64,000 bases of DNA. Source: Lachnospiraceae bacterium (GTDB lineage Bacteria; Bacillota; Clostridia; Lachnospirales; Lachnospiraceae). Position numbers and translations under genes: made by a program. Below the pieces are notes generated by a model. That model had not been told where the DNA came from and made no database searches. It worked only from the letters and a program-made list of their open reading frames with translations. The stretch is taken from NCBI GenBank assembly GCA_024681595.1, contig JAILAN010000080.1:1-64000 (forward strand), given 5' to 3'. Shown here piece after piece: positions 19,811-31,256 of this stretch; position 1 is the first letter of the stretch, and every line of letters starts with the position of its first letter.

Positions 19811-21133
19811 ATGAAAGATGATAACAGGAGCGGCCTTTACGCTGTAAAGGAAAAGCTGACCGATATCAAGGAATGGATATTTGAGCACAGCAGGATAGTT
19901 ATGCCCTGCGTACTTGTTCTGTGTGTAGCCATAACGGTTATCATAGCAGTTAATGCCAACAAGAGAGAGGCGCTTGAGAAACAGGCACAGGAGGCAGCTT
20001 TGGCTGCCCAGGCAGCTGTTTCTTCCGAAGGTTCCGCAAATTCTCTGGAGCCTCCTGCATATGAACTGGAAGAGAATGCTCATGCTGAGCTGAATACGTT
20101 TATTAAGGATTACTATGATGCTATGGCCAAGGGTGATGTCCTTACAGTGACTTCAATGAATACCAACCTGAATGATGTTGAGAAGATCAGGATCAAGGAA
20201 CAGAGCAAATACATAGAACCGTTTCAGGATATCATGATATATACGAAACCGGGTCTTACAGAGAATTCATATGTTGCATATGTTTCTTCCAAGACGAAGT
20301 TTAAGGATCTGGATACTCCGCTTCCCGGGCTTCAGACTTATTATATCGAGACTACTGAGACCGGAGATTTCCGTATTTATAACACCACATCCGATGATGA
20401 TCCGGTATATGAATATGTTTCCAGTCTCGTTCTGCAGGATGACTACATAGATCTTCAGAATAAAGTTACTGTTGAATATAATGACATACTGGCCGAGAAT
20501 ACCGAAGTCAATGAGTTTGTTGCATATTTCACGGAAAAGATGAAAGAAGAGATAGGAGAGTCTCTGGCCAGCATAGAGGCACCTGTTACCGAAGAGGATA
20601 CGACAACCACCGAGGGAGATGATTCCAATCATGCTGCTGTGGTTGTAATTAAGGTAAAAGCTACGGATGTGGTTAATATCAGAAAATCCGATTCCGAAAA
20701 AGCAGATAAGATAGACAAGGCTCAGGTCGGACAGGAGTTTAACCTGATACAGGAGAAGGGCAACGGATGGTCTGAGGTTGAGTATAACGGCGGCTCTGCA
20801 TTTATAAAAAGCGAGTTCCTTGAAGCGGTACAGACTGTTACCATAGGAACCGAGGAGGAGAACACGGATAATACCGATACCGGTGCCGGTGCCGATACAG
20901 GAAATAACAACACAGCAACAACCTCTGACAGTACTGATGTTAAGGGAACGGTCAAGATCAATGATTCCGGTGTCAGGGTCAGAAAAGAACCCAGCACCGA
21001 TGCTGAGATCATAACCACTCTTTATACGGGTGAAAAGCTCGATCTTATCGAATCAATGACCAGCGGATGGTCAAAGATCCGGTATAAAGGTGAATATGGC
21101 TATGTTAAGAGCGAATTCCTCGATGAAGATTGA
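19811..21133 (+). CDS. Membrane-anchored protein with two C-terminal bacterial SH3 (SH3b) repeats
   Basis: MKDDNRSGLYAVKEK then a TM; two repeats VVNIRKSDSEKADKIDKAQVGQEFNLIQEKGNGWSEVEYNGGSAFIKSEFLE and VRVRKEPSTDAEIITTLYTGEKLDLIESMTSGWSKIRYKGEYGYVKSEFLDE. Confidence 0.88.
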   Translation: MKDDNRSGLYAVKEKLTDIKEWIFEHSRIVMPCVLVLCVAITVIIAVNANKREALEKQAQEAALAAQAAVSSEGSANSLEPPAYELEENAHAELNTFIKDYYDAMAKGDVLTVTSMNTNLNDVEKIRIKEQSKYIEPFQDIMIYTKPGLTENSYVAYVSSKTKFKDLDTPLPGLQTYYIETTETGDFRIYNTTSDDDPVYEYVSSLVLQDDYIDLQNKVTVEYNDILAENTEVNEFVAYFTEKMKEEIGESLASIEAPVTEEDTTTTEGDDSNHAAVVVIKVKATDVVNIRKSDSEKADKIDKAQVGQEFNLIQEKGNGWSEVEYNGGSAFIKSEFLEAVQTVTIGTEEENTDNTDTGAGADTGNNNTATTSDSTDVKGTVKINDSGVRVRKEPSTDAEIITTLYTGEKLDLIESMTSGWSKIRYKGEYGYVKSEFLDED

Positions 21134-21172
21134 TCCTTAAGGCTCGATCAGGATGTGCATGACAGGTATGAT

Positions 21173-21206
21173 GCGGACGGAACGGACAGTTTCGTCCGCT
21201 TTTTTA
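21173..21206 (+). terminator. Rho-independent terminator
   Basis: GCGGACG...CGTCCGC followed by TTTTTTAT. Confidence 0.75.
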
Positions 21207-21339
21207 TCTTATTGACAGATTCAATGATATGATAAGCGGGAATCATGGATCATGAAGCATTTGTTTTTAATATATTAATCATATGCAAAAAATAACTTGC
21301 CAAGGCTGCATCACATAATATATAATAAAAAAAGTTTTT

Positions 21340-21363
21340 AGATTGTATACAATTATACAATCT
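21340..21363. promoter_or_regulatory. Inverted repeat upstream of gdhA, candidate operator
   Basis: AGATTGTAT-ACAATT-ATACAATCT, perfect 9-bp arms, 6-bp spacer. Confidence 0.5.
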
Positions 21364-21398
21364 CATAATAAAGAACACTATGAGCAACTACAAGCTAA

Positions 21399-22757
<1,359 letters not shown>

Positions 22758-22805
22758 AGCCTTAAAGAACAGCTGTTATTCAATAATCAGAGAATAAATA
22801 CAGTA

Positions 22806-22842
22806 AAAGAACCGTTCTGCCGATTGACAGAACGGTTCTTTG
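22806..22842 (+). terminator. Rho-independent terminator after gdhA
   Basis: AAAGAACCGTTCTG-CCGATTGA-CAGAACGGTTCTTTG. Confidence 0.75.
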
Positions 22843-22893
22843 TTTGATTATCAGTTACTGTTTTATCTTGTGAGTTATGGTCTCTCCGGACGA

Positions 22894-23778
22894 TCAACTT
22901 ACAACGTGCTTTCTGAAGAAATCCGCCTCATCATCATTACATTCTTTCTGAAAGATATTGTTCATATCTACATGAAAGACATGATATGCTTTTTCAGGAT
23001 CACCACCGCCGTAGATCTTTGATTCAACTTCGATCCCGTGATCTTTAAGAGCCTTTTTAAATGGCTCCAGCTGCGGGAGAAGGTAATCATTAGTCCCGCT
23101 CATCAGGTATACGGGAGGATATGACGGATCAAGGAAATTGGCTGTGCACAGGTAATCGGGAGATTTTTCCTTCCAATCCGGTCCAATCAGGTACTCCGTG
23201 GCATTATCAAGCCCGTCTCTTTTAACGAGAAGGAGGGGATCATACAGACCGCAGTTTAATGCACATGCTCTGATCCTGATATCATGATTGATCTTAAGAC
23301 CGATAAAATCAGCATATTTTGGATTTGAGTAGGCGGCGCTGTATAACGAAGCGTAGTGAGCTCCTGCAGAATCACCGACCAGGAACGCGTTATTTATATC
23401 AAGACCGTATTTATCCTTGTTTTCGGATATCCAGTCCATGACCAGACAGGTATCTTCCAAAGCGGCGGGAAAACCGTGTTCCGGTGCGAGTCTGTACGTG
23501 AAGTTAACGAACGCAAAGCCCCGTGTGGCCATATTCATGCCATAGAACTGATATATTTCTTTGGTGCCGTATACGTATGCGCCTCCGTGGATGCTGATGA
23601 TCACGCTTAATGGTCTGTCGTAATCCTCTGGCAAATAAAGATCAAGAACATTCATTTCCTGGTCAGGACCATACTGGATATTGTCATAACGCCTTATACC
23701 TGCAGGATCTTTCTGATCTTTATCACGCTCTGTGTCTGATTTTTGCCATTCCTTACGAACTTTTAGGTATTCTTCCAT
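22894..23778 (-). CDS. Alpha/beta hydrolase (esterase/lipase-like)
   Basis: ISIHGGAYVYG (HGG oxyanion motif), LVGDSAGAHYASL (GDSAG nucleophile elbow). Confidence 0.9.
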   Translation of the reverse strand: MEEYLKVRKEWQKSDTERDKDQKDPAGIRRYDNIQYGPDQEMNVLDLYLPEDYDRPLSVIISIHGGAYVYGTKEIYQFYGMNMATRGFAFVNFTYRLAPEHGFPAALEDTCLVMDWISENKDKYGLDINNAFLVGDSAGAHYASLYSAAYSNPKYADFIGLKINHDIRIRACALNCGLYDPLLLVKRDGLDNATEYLIGPDWKEKSPDYLCTANFLDPSYPPVYLMSGTNDYLLPQLEPFKKALKDHGIEVESKIYGGGDPEKAYHVFHVDMNNIFQKECNDDEADFFRKHVVS

Positions 23779-23801
23779 ATAAAATCCCCCTTTACATCGA
23801 A

Positions 23802-26624
23802 TCAGTGCAGGAATCCGAAGGATTTAAGACGAATCGTTCCTTCGTCACGATATGTCAGGTATATTGCCGATATACCGCTTGTTTTTTCCATACTTCCTTC
23901 GAAATACTCATCTATGTTTGCCGAATTGATACTGATCTTGCCGAGCACAGGACCGTCTATGCTGGTCCTTATCTCAAAATACCCGTGACCGTATCCCTGT
24001 GTGCGGACATACATTCCGGTAACATCTTTGAGGTCAAAATATTTGAATCCCAGAGTATATCCGGAAGTGATGTTTTTAATATACCCGATGTTTCTGTCAC
24101 CGTCGGCTCCATCCTGCGTAATGCAGGGAGACTTGGGATTAACATATATGTCATCATCGTCACCGAAGATGTTACATACGATATAAGCAGGATATTCGGC
24201 TATATCGTTAAGAGGTCCGTTATTTGGACCGCAGGATGTTATCTCAGCCTGCTTGATGCTGCCATCGGGCAGGAATTTGATCTTTTCAAGACAGCCCTGA
24301 CGGGAGAACCAGTTGCCGTTGGTATGTCTGTGATAGAAGATATACCACTCGTTATTTATTTCTATGATACTGCCGTGGTTATTTGCACCGTAGCAGGTTC
24401 TTTTATCAGCAGCCTTGTATGAGTCGATCCCAAGGTCGCAGTTACTTATTATGACTCCACCGTATTTAAAGTCCCTGTCGGTATACTTTGAAGTGGCATA
24501 GCACAGCTCATGCATTACTTCCGATGAGTATACGAAATAGTATGTGTCGTTGCGTTTCCTTATAGAAGGCGCCTCGAAGAACGCATGACCTTCATATCCG
24601 GAGCCTTGACTGTGCATTTTGCCGGGAGCGATGAATTTCATTCCGTCAACTATCGTAAGCATGTCTTTGTCCAGCTTGACATACATTGCTCCGTGTCTGC
24701 TGCTGTCAGTCTGTCCGCAGAATCCGGTATAGAGATAGGTATAGTCACCTTCCGTCAGAACACCGGGATCGAACTGCGGCTCATCACCGTCTTTGCGGCC
24801 CAGAAGCGTACCGTCCTTGTAATGAACATATCCGAGGAATTTATATTTTCCCGCAGGAGTATCACAGACTGCAACGGATACTATACTGAGTCTGTCAAGC
24901 ACATAGAACAGGTAGTATCTTCCGTCGGGTCCCTGCGTCACATCCGGTGCGTACAGACAACCCAGTCGATGAGGATTTTCGGGTTCCTGGGTGCTTTCAT
25001 AGATAACACCTTCATACCTCCATGAACGAAGATCATCAACAGGAGCGGAGTAGCATACATAATCTCCGGGACAGAAGGTAGCGCCGTTAAAGTAATCATG
25101 AGAGCCATATACATATACTCTGTTACCAAATACGTATGGTTCACCGTCGGGGATATACTCCCATGAAGGCAGATATGGATTAAAGCCCTGAAGCGAACTG
25201 TCGATAAGCCCTGACGCTTTTTCTATATCATGCGAATTGCCGACACCGGAAACAGGCCCGTCAGAGGTGAAATTCATCTCATTTTTGTCGTTGTAGCGGT
25301 ATCTTTTCCATTCGGGAAGAGACACACCGTCGAACCCGCACCCGTTGGGATCGCCGGTCTTGATGAAGTTGGTGAAATAATCACACATGTTCATTGCGAG
25401 CTCAAAATGCCTGCCTTTATAGGGACGTGCACATTTTCCTATGTTGTTGAACCAGAACCACAGATCGCACGAATGGAAACATCCGGGATCGTCGCTTCCG
25501 GGAATATCCGGCATGAAACGATAATAGTACATGGCTCCTTTTGAAGGATTTGCCGAATTTCTGTTAAAGACAGCTTTGACAGATGCCTCGATTATCTGAA
25601 CATCGCCTTTTTCGAATACATCATCAGTATCTTCCTTGGGAGCTTTGGCCAGGAATTCATCGAGTGTATTACCGCTTATTACGTTAATGGGAGCGTATTT
25701 ACCTTCAAGGAAGAGTTTGTACGGATCATCCTTGACCATGTTATGATCGATGACAGTAGCCATGAATCCGTTCTGAGCCCGGAATTCGGCATATTTATCT
25801 CTGATATATATTGCATCGAGTTCTCTTGCTTCTTCAAGGCTTTTAACTCCGAGGAACTCAAAGAACTTTTCACCGATCTTTTCTGTTTCTTTGATATCTC
25901 TGGGAACAATGATCGGATCGGTTATAAAGGGATTGCGTATAAGACCGCTCATGATAAATGCGTTCTTTATATCACCGAAGTTATCCTCACATGTCATCTG
26001 TGTCAGAACAGAAGATCCTCCCGCAGACTGCCCGGCTATGGTGATCTTGTTGGGATCTCCGCCGAAGTTTTTGATATTACGGCGAACCCACTTTAATCCG
26101 GCCTGTTGATCGAGATTACCGAAATTGGCAGGCGCATCCGGTGATTCTTTTGTGATCTCGGGATGGGTCAGAAAGCCCAAAGCACCCAAACGGTAATTGA
26201 CACTTACAACAACTACGCCTCTTCTGGCCAGTTGCTCACCGTCAAATTCCATTTCTGCAGTATATCCCCACTGGAATCCGCCTCCGAAGAACCATACCAG
26301 CACCGGAAGAAGGTCATCGGTCTTTTTGGCACCGGTCCAGACGTTAAGATACAGACAGTCTTCATCCATGGGTATTTCCGGATCGACATGCCATTCTCTG
26401 CAATACAGGTCATCGCCGAGTCCCGGGGTATCCTGAACTGAGATAGGGCCATATGAATATGCATTGAGTACTCCGTCCCAGTCAGAGGCCTTCTGTGGAG
26501 CTCTCCACCGGTTCTTGCCGACAGGCGGAGCGGCAAAGGGTATTCCTTTAAAGGCTGTGACTCTGGGATCAGTTCCGGGCAGTCCTCTGACCGCGCCGTT
26601 TTCTGTAACAGTCTGTCTAATCAT
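23802..26624 (-). CDS. Multidomain enzyme: type B carboxylesterase fused to GH43-like glycosidase with C-terminal CBM6-like module
   Basis: N-terminal FKGIPFAAPPVG, EDCLYLNVW, ITIAGQSAGGSSV carboxylesterase motifs; second half YVYGSHDYFNG, LYAPDVTQGPDGRYYLFYVLDR, FFEAPSIRKRNDTYYFVYSS GH43-like blades. Confidence 0.88.
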   Translation of the reverse strand: MIRQTVTENGAVRGLPGTDPRVTAFKGIPFAAPPVGKNRWRAPQKASDWDGVLNAYSYGPISVQDTPGLGDDLYCREWHVDPEIPMDEDCLYLNVWTGAKKTDDLLPVLVWFFGGGFQWGYTAEMEFDGEQLARRGVVVVSVNYRLGALGFLTHPEITKESPDAPANFGNLDQQAGLKWVRRNIKNFGGDPNKITIAGQSAGGSSVLTQMTCEDNFGDIKNAFIMSGLIRNPFITDPIIVPRDIKETEKIGEKFFEFLGVKSLEEARELDAIYIRDKYAEFRAQNGFMATVIDHNMVKDDPYKLFLEGKYAPINVISGNTLDEFLAKAPKEDTDDVFEKGDVQIIEASVKAVFNRNSANPSKGAMYYYRFMPDIPGSDDPGCFHSCDLWFWFNNIGKCARPYKGRHFELAMNMCDYFTNFIKTGDPNGCGFDGVSLPEWKRYRYNDKNEMNFTSDGPVSGVGNSHDIEKASGLIDSSLQGFNPYLPSWEYIPDGEPYVFGNRVYVYGSHDYFNGATFCPGDYVCYSAPVDDLRSWRYEGVIYESTQEPENPHRLGCLYAPDVTQGPDGRYYLFYVLDRLSIVSVAVCDTPAGKYKFLGYVHYKDGTLLGRKDGDEPQFDPGVLTEGDYTYLYTGFCGQTDSSRHGAMYVKLDKDMLTIVDGMKFIAPGKMHSQGSGYEGHAFFEAPSIRKRNDTYYFVYSSEVMHELCYATSKYTDRDFKYGGVIISNCDLGIDSYKAADKRTCYGANNHGSIIEINNEWYIFYHRHTNGNWFSRQGCLEKIKFLPDGSIKQAEITSCGPNNGPLNDIAEYPAYIVCNIFGDDDDIYVNPKSPCITQDGADGDRNIGYIKNITSGYTLGFKYFDLKDVTGMYVRTQGYGHGYFEIRTSIDGPVLGKISINSANIDEYFEGSMEKTSGISAIYLTYRDEGTIRLKSFGFLH

Positions 26625-26790
26625 TTAAGTAACCTCCCAAAACAGTAAAGTTGGATTGACAGGCAGTTTATTATGTCTGCCATTATAAAAAGTATACGTT
26701 CATTAATATATGTGTGCTTGTCATTTTTTGCGGGTATGAGGACAAATATTGCTATTTTTATGTCATTTAAGATATGGTAGAATAGCATTT

Positions 26791-27921
26791 ATGAGAATCG
26801 TAAAACAAAAGGAATTTGACACTTTTTCATGCGCGGCAGACAAGTGTCCGGATAACTGCTGCGGCGGATGGCAGATAGAGATAGACGAACGGACTCTTCA
26901 GTCCTTGAAAGACTACGAAGGACCCTTAAGGGAGCCCATCGATAAAGCGGTCGATTTTGAAGGATCCTGCATCAGGATGAATGAGAACGGCAGATGCGAG
27001 CTGTTAAATGATCGTGGGCTTTGCCGGCTGGTACTTGAGAGAGGAGAGAGTTTTATTTCCGATATCTGTCACCTTTACCCCAGACATGTTGAGGAGTATG
27101 AGGGAATAAGGGAGTGGTCGATATCGTTGTCGTGTCCTGTGGCTGCCAAAATGCTTATCGACAGAAAGGAACCTTCTGAGTATATCGTTACGGACGATGA
27201 TGAGCCCGATCCGCTTGAAGATGACTTTGATGATTTTGACGTTCTGCTTTTTACCAAGCTGGAGGATAGCAGAGACGTCATTTTTGATATTTTAAACGAC
27301 AGAAGTCTGGGCGTTTATCAAAGGATGAAGATGATACTGTCATTTTCACATGAACTTCAGACTTTGCTGGATGATGACAGACTCTTCGACATGGATGAAT
27401 ACATAGCCGGTGTACGCAGCCAAAAAGGAGACAGAGGGCTTTCTGATGATACGGCAGGATCAGCTCTTCTTGATGACAGATACCGGCTCATCGGATATAT
27501 CAATGACAATTCCTCAGTACTTTACCGCCTGGAAAGGCTTAAAAAGGACTGGACGAGCGATCTGACATATCTTGCGGATATATGCAGCGGGTGTAAGGAT
27601 ATCGACCGGGAATACGAAGACGCGATAAAGAGTCTTGGAGAGGAATACCATGAGGTTATCCTGGAGAATATTCTTCATACATTCGTATATACCTATTATC
27701 TTGGATCGGTGTATGATGACAGGATATATGCAAAGATCAGCATGAGTGTTTTCTGTACGCTTCTGATCGATCTGATCTATATGTGCGCACGCTATTTTAA
27801 TAAGGACAGAAACGGAGTAGATGCTTACATAAATGTCGCATACCGCTTTGCAAAGGAAATAGAGCATTCGGATATCAATCTTGATATTATGGAAGAATTC
27901 AGTGAAAAACTGTTCCTCTAG
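26791..27921 (+). CDS. FliB-like lysine N-methylase family protein
   Basis: FDTFSCAADKCPDNCCGGWQIEID Cys cluster, CELLNDRGLCRL, ICHLYPRH. Confidence 0.85.
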   Translation: MRIVKQKEFDTFSCAADKCPDNCCGGWQIEIDERTLQSLKDYEGPLREPIDKAVDFEGSCIRMNENGRCELLNDRGLCRLVLERGESFISDICHLYPRHVEEYEGIREWSISLSCPVAAKMLIDRKEPSEYIVTDDDEPDPLEDDFDDFDVLLFTKLEDSRDVIFDILNDRSLGVYQRMKMILSFSHELQTLLDDDRLFDMDEYIAGVRSQKGDRGLSDDTAGSALLDDRYRLIGYINDNSSVLYRLERLKKDWTSDLTYLADICSGCKDIDREYEDAIKSLGEEYHEVILENILHTFVYTYYLGSVYDDRIYAKISMSVFCTLLIDLIYMCARYFNKDRNGVDAYINVAYRFAKEIEHSDINLDIMEEFSEKLFL

Positions 27922-27996
27922 ATCCCTGACCGTTTTTCGGATATAAGCACCTATGTATCAGTTTATAAACATAAGGATAAGGATAAGGAGAGCATC

Positions 27997-28977
27997 TTGA
28001 TGGATGATAAAAAGCCCGTTTTATACCTGGTTTTGCCATGCTATAACGAGTCGGAGACTATAGAGTATTCTTCCGGCAAGGTCAGGGACAAACTGAATAG
28101 ACTCATTGAAATGGGGACGATTTCGCCTTTTTCAAAGGCCATGTTTGTTGATGATGGCAGCAAAGACGATACGTTGAGCAAGCTTCACGAGTTATCGGCA
28201 TCAGATCCGATGTTTGCAGTCGTTGCTCTGTCATCCAACAGAGGACATCAGAATGCCATAATGGCGGGAATGATGGTCGCCAAGGATCATGCGGATATAG
28301 TAGTGACCATTGATGCTGACCTCCAGCAGGATATAGAGGCTCTGGATGAGTTTATAGCCAGGTTCAGGGAAGGAAATGATGTAGTTTACGGTATCAGAAA
28401 TGACCGGAAGTCAGACGGACCGCTCAAAAAAATGACTGCATCATGCTTTTACGGCCTCATGCACATGATGGGAGCAGATATAATGACCAATCATGCCGAT
28501 TACCGTCTGATGTCAAAAAAAGCTCTTGAAATGTTGTCTGAATACGAGGAAACCAACCTGTTTCTGAGAGGGCTGATTCCTACAATGGGCTTTAATTCGG
28601 ACGTGGTCTATTTTGACGTAAAGGAAAGGGAATACGGCAGATCTAAATACACTGCCCGCAAGATGCTGTCACTGGCATTTGACGGCATCACTTCAATGAG
28701 CATCAGACCGCTTCAGATAATAAGCCTGATAGGTTTCATAATCTTTCTGATAAGTATAGCACTGGGCATTTTCACGCTCGTTGAATACTTTAAGGGTAAC
28801 AATATACCGGGATATACTACCAGTATATTTGTATCACTCCTGATGGGAGGAGTGACCCTCGTATCGCTGGGAGTAATGGGCGAATATATCGGCAAGATCT
28901 ATATGGAAACAAAGCATCGTCCAAGATATATGATCGATTCTGTGGTCATTAAGGGAACCGAAAACGAAGAAAAATGA
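27997..28977 (+). CDS. Glycosyltransferase family 2 (polyprenyl-phosphate sugar transferase-like)
   Basis: LVLPCYNESETIEYS, FVDDGSKDDTLSKL, VVTIDADLQQDIEAL; two C-terminal TMs. Confidence 0.93.
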   Translation: MMDDKKPVLYLVLPCYNESETIEYSSGKVRDKLNRLIEMGTISPFSKAMFVDDGSKDDTLSKLHELSASDPMFAVVALSSNRGHQNAIMAGMMVAKDHADIVVTIDADLQQDIEALDEFIARFREGNDVVYGIRNDRKSDGPLKKMTASCFYGLMHMMGADIMTNHADYRLMSKKALEMLSEYEETNLFLRGLIPTMGFNSDVVYFDVKEREYGRSKYTARKMLSLAFDGITSMSIRPLQIISLIGFIIFLISIALGIFTLVEYFKGNNIPGYTTSIFVSLLMGGVTLVSLGVMGEYIGKIYMETKHRPRYMIDSVVIKGTENEEK

Positions 28978-29243
28978 TTTCTGATCGAATCTTTTGGAAT
29001 TATCACTCTTAAAACCGGCAGATAAAAACAGAAAAAATAAAAGGACATCTATTACATATGTTATTATATCCGGGCGGATTTATAAAATGTTGACATAAAA
29101 ATAATATGTTAACCATTGGTTTACATAAAATTGTCAATGACTTTAGAATACGAAAGTGGTTGACATAACTATATTATTCCTGACTTTTTACGAATAAATT
29201 AAGATAACGGCTGTACCGTTAAAAAGGATAACATTGACATAAT

Positions 29244-30422
29244 ATGAATGAAGAAATTAACGCAATAATTTATAAAATCTTTCAAAATGATCCTGATAAG
29301 ATCATTTTTTCTAATCCTTCCGGCAAGTCTGAGGTCGAATTTCGAAAGGTTGTTTTCAACAAAATATCTATGAAGGATTCTCCGGCATATCAGATAGAAA
29401 AGTATACACAGAATCAGGTTTATCATGAGAATATATCGCCCGGATTGTTAAGTTGCACGCTGTCGGAATACTTTGATCTTCCTTATAGACAGGTCAATGT
29501 ATATTGCCCTTCGATTCAGATGGAGATCAAGTTTAATAAGAAAAAGGAACCGCATATAATTCAAAGATACGTGGACTGCGCGTTCCCTCACATTAAAAAG
29601 ACGCGAGACAACCGGGAAAAGGACTATATTTTAAAAGAAGGAACAAACATCCCGGTTTTTGTTGAACTGGGGATATTTACAACTGATCTTAAGATCAGAA
29701 ATTCTATGCAGGATAAATTCAGGCAGATCAACAGATTTGCGGAGTTTATTGATGATTGTCTTAAGGATTATCCGAGAGATGACGTAAATATTATTGATTT
29801 TGGGTGCGGAAAATCGTACCTGACATTTGTGGTCTATCATTATATAAAAACTGTAAGAGGATTACATCCTCATATTGTTGGCCTTGATTTAAAAACCGAT
29901 GTTATTAATAAGTGCAATGATCTTGCAGCCAGGTTCGGATATGAGGATATTAGCTTTAAAACGGGCGATATAAACGGATTCAAATCTCCATTTGACCGGG
30001 TAGATATGGTCCTTACACTGCATGCCTGTGATACAGCCACCGATTATGCTCTATATAACGCTATCCGGTGGAATGCTGATATTATTCTTTCTGTTCCTTG
30101 TTGCCAGCATGAAGTAAACGGACAGATCAGCTCAGACAGGCTTAAGGCTTTGACTAAATACGGTCTGGTCAAGGAGAGAGTATCAGCACTTATTACTGAC
30201 TCGATCAGAGGCTGCATGATGGAGTATTCGGGATACAGGACAGACCTTATGGAATTCGTTGAGATCGAACACTCCCCAAAGAATATTCTGATCAGGGGCA
30301 GAAAACGTAACGTTAGCGCAGAAAAACGCCAAAATGCATTAAATGAGGCGAGAAATCTGTGCGACGAATTTAACATCAGTCAGACCCTGATGAAGCTTCT
30401 GCTAAAAGAGACTGATGCGTAA
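29244..30422 (+). CDS. Class I SAM-dependent methyltransferase
   Basis: VNIIDFGCGKSYLTFVVYHYI, GLDLKTDVINKCN, DMVLTLHACDTATDYALYNAI. Confidence 0.87.
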   Translation: MNEEINAIIYKIFQNDPDKIIFSNPSGKSEVEFRKVVFNKISMKDSPAYQIEKYTQNQVYHENISPGLLSCTLSEYFDLPYRQVNVYCPSIQMEIKFNKKKEPHIIQRYVDCAFPHIKKTRDNREKDYILKEGTNIPVFVELGIFTTDLKIRNSMQDKFRQINRFAEFIDDCLKDYPRDDVNIIDFGCGKSYLTFVVYHYIKTVRGLHPHIVGLDLKTDVINKCNDLAARFGYEDISFKTGDINGFKSPFDRVDMVLTLHACDTATDYALYNAIRWNADIILSVPCCQHEVNGQISSDRLKALTKYGLVKERVSALITDSIRGCMMEYSGYRTDLMEFVEIEHSPKNILIRGRKRNVSAEKRQNALNEARNLCDEFNISQTLMKLLLKETDA

Positions 30423-31256
30423 TGAATGCTGGAGGATCCGAGACTATTCTCTACTGTTTTACGATCATTTTTATATGTAGTACGGTACTTAAATGAGGTC
30501 GTTTAATCATGGCTGGTTTTTTATGAAATGTTTAATCATGAATTAGTAAATTGGTCAGTACTTTTACTTTGGCATCTTGATGGATGCACGATAACCGAGA
30601 TGAATCGGAATGTTTCCTGAAGCAAATAATCATAGAACATAATAACGTAATGGAATGCAAAATCCGCAGTGCCAGTAAGCGGTCTTGATTATGACCTCAT
30701 AACGAAATATTAAATATAGAATTAATATATAGAATCAATAACCGGCCTCATGGAATAAGTAGTCTCGAATAAACGTGGTGATTTGAACTGACGATAGATT
30801 TTGGTCATAGTATCAATAATATGTATAGCGGAGTTACTTTAATGATCTTCGAGATCACGATAAAAACACTTGTGATATTTATATGCTTCGAAACGGAACT
30901 CCTTTAATACTTTTAAAACATGCGGATCCTGATCCGATGTGATGATCGTTTGTTCGATCAAATATTGTCATGCAGGATCAATGGATAAAAAACGGTAAAA
31001 TCCTATACTGGCTTGTTGATTAAAATAATATATTGTTATGTAAATTTATTTCATAATATTTTTTATTTCTGAAATCCGAAACGGGATGAGATAAAACACA
31101 TTTTTATACTTGCGTTGATGATGTATTTTCATGTTTCATTAAATCGCTAAAATATTGCGTGTTATCTTATCTGCATAAAACAGCAAAATAATACGATTAT
31201 TTTGATTTACATAACTATTTTAACCTGGTTTTTTGATTTTTTACAGGGAATTTTAT

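Noticed and set aside
23610-24422. 270-aa + strand ORF
   Set aside because: Antisense to the well-supported carboxylesterase-GH43 protein; no recognisable domain.
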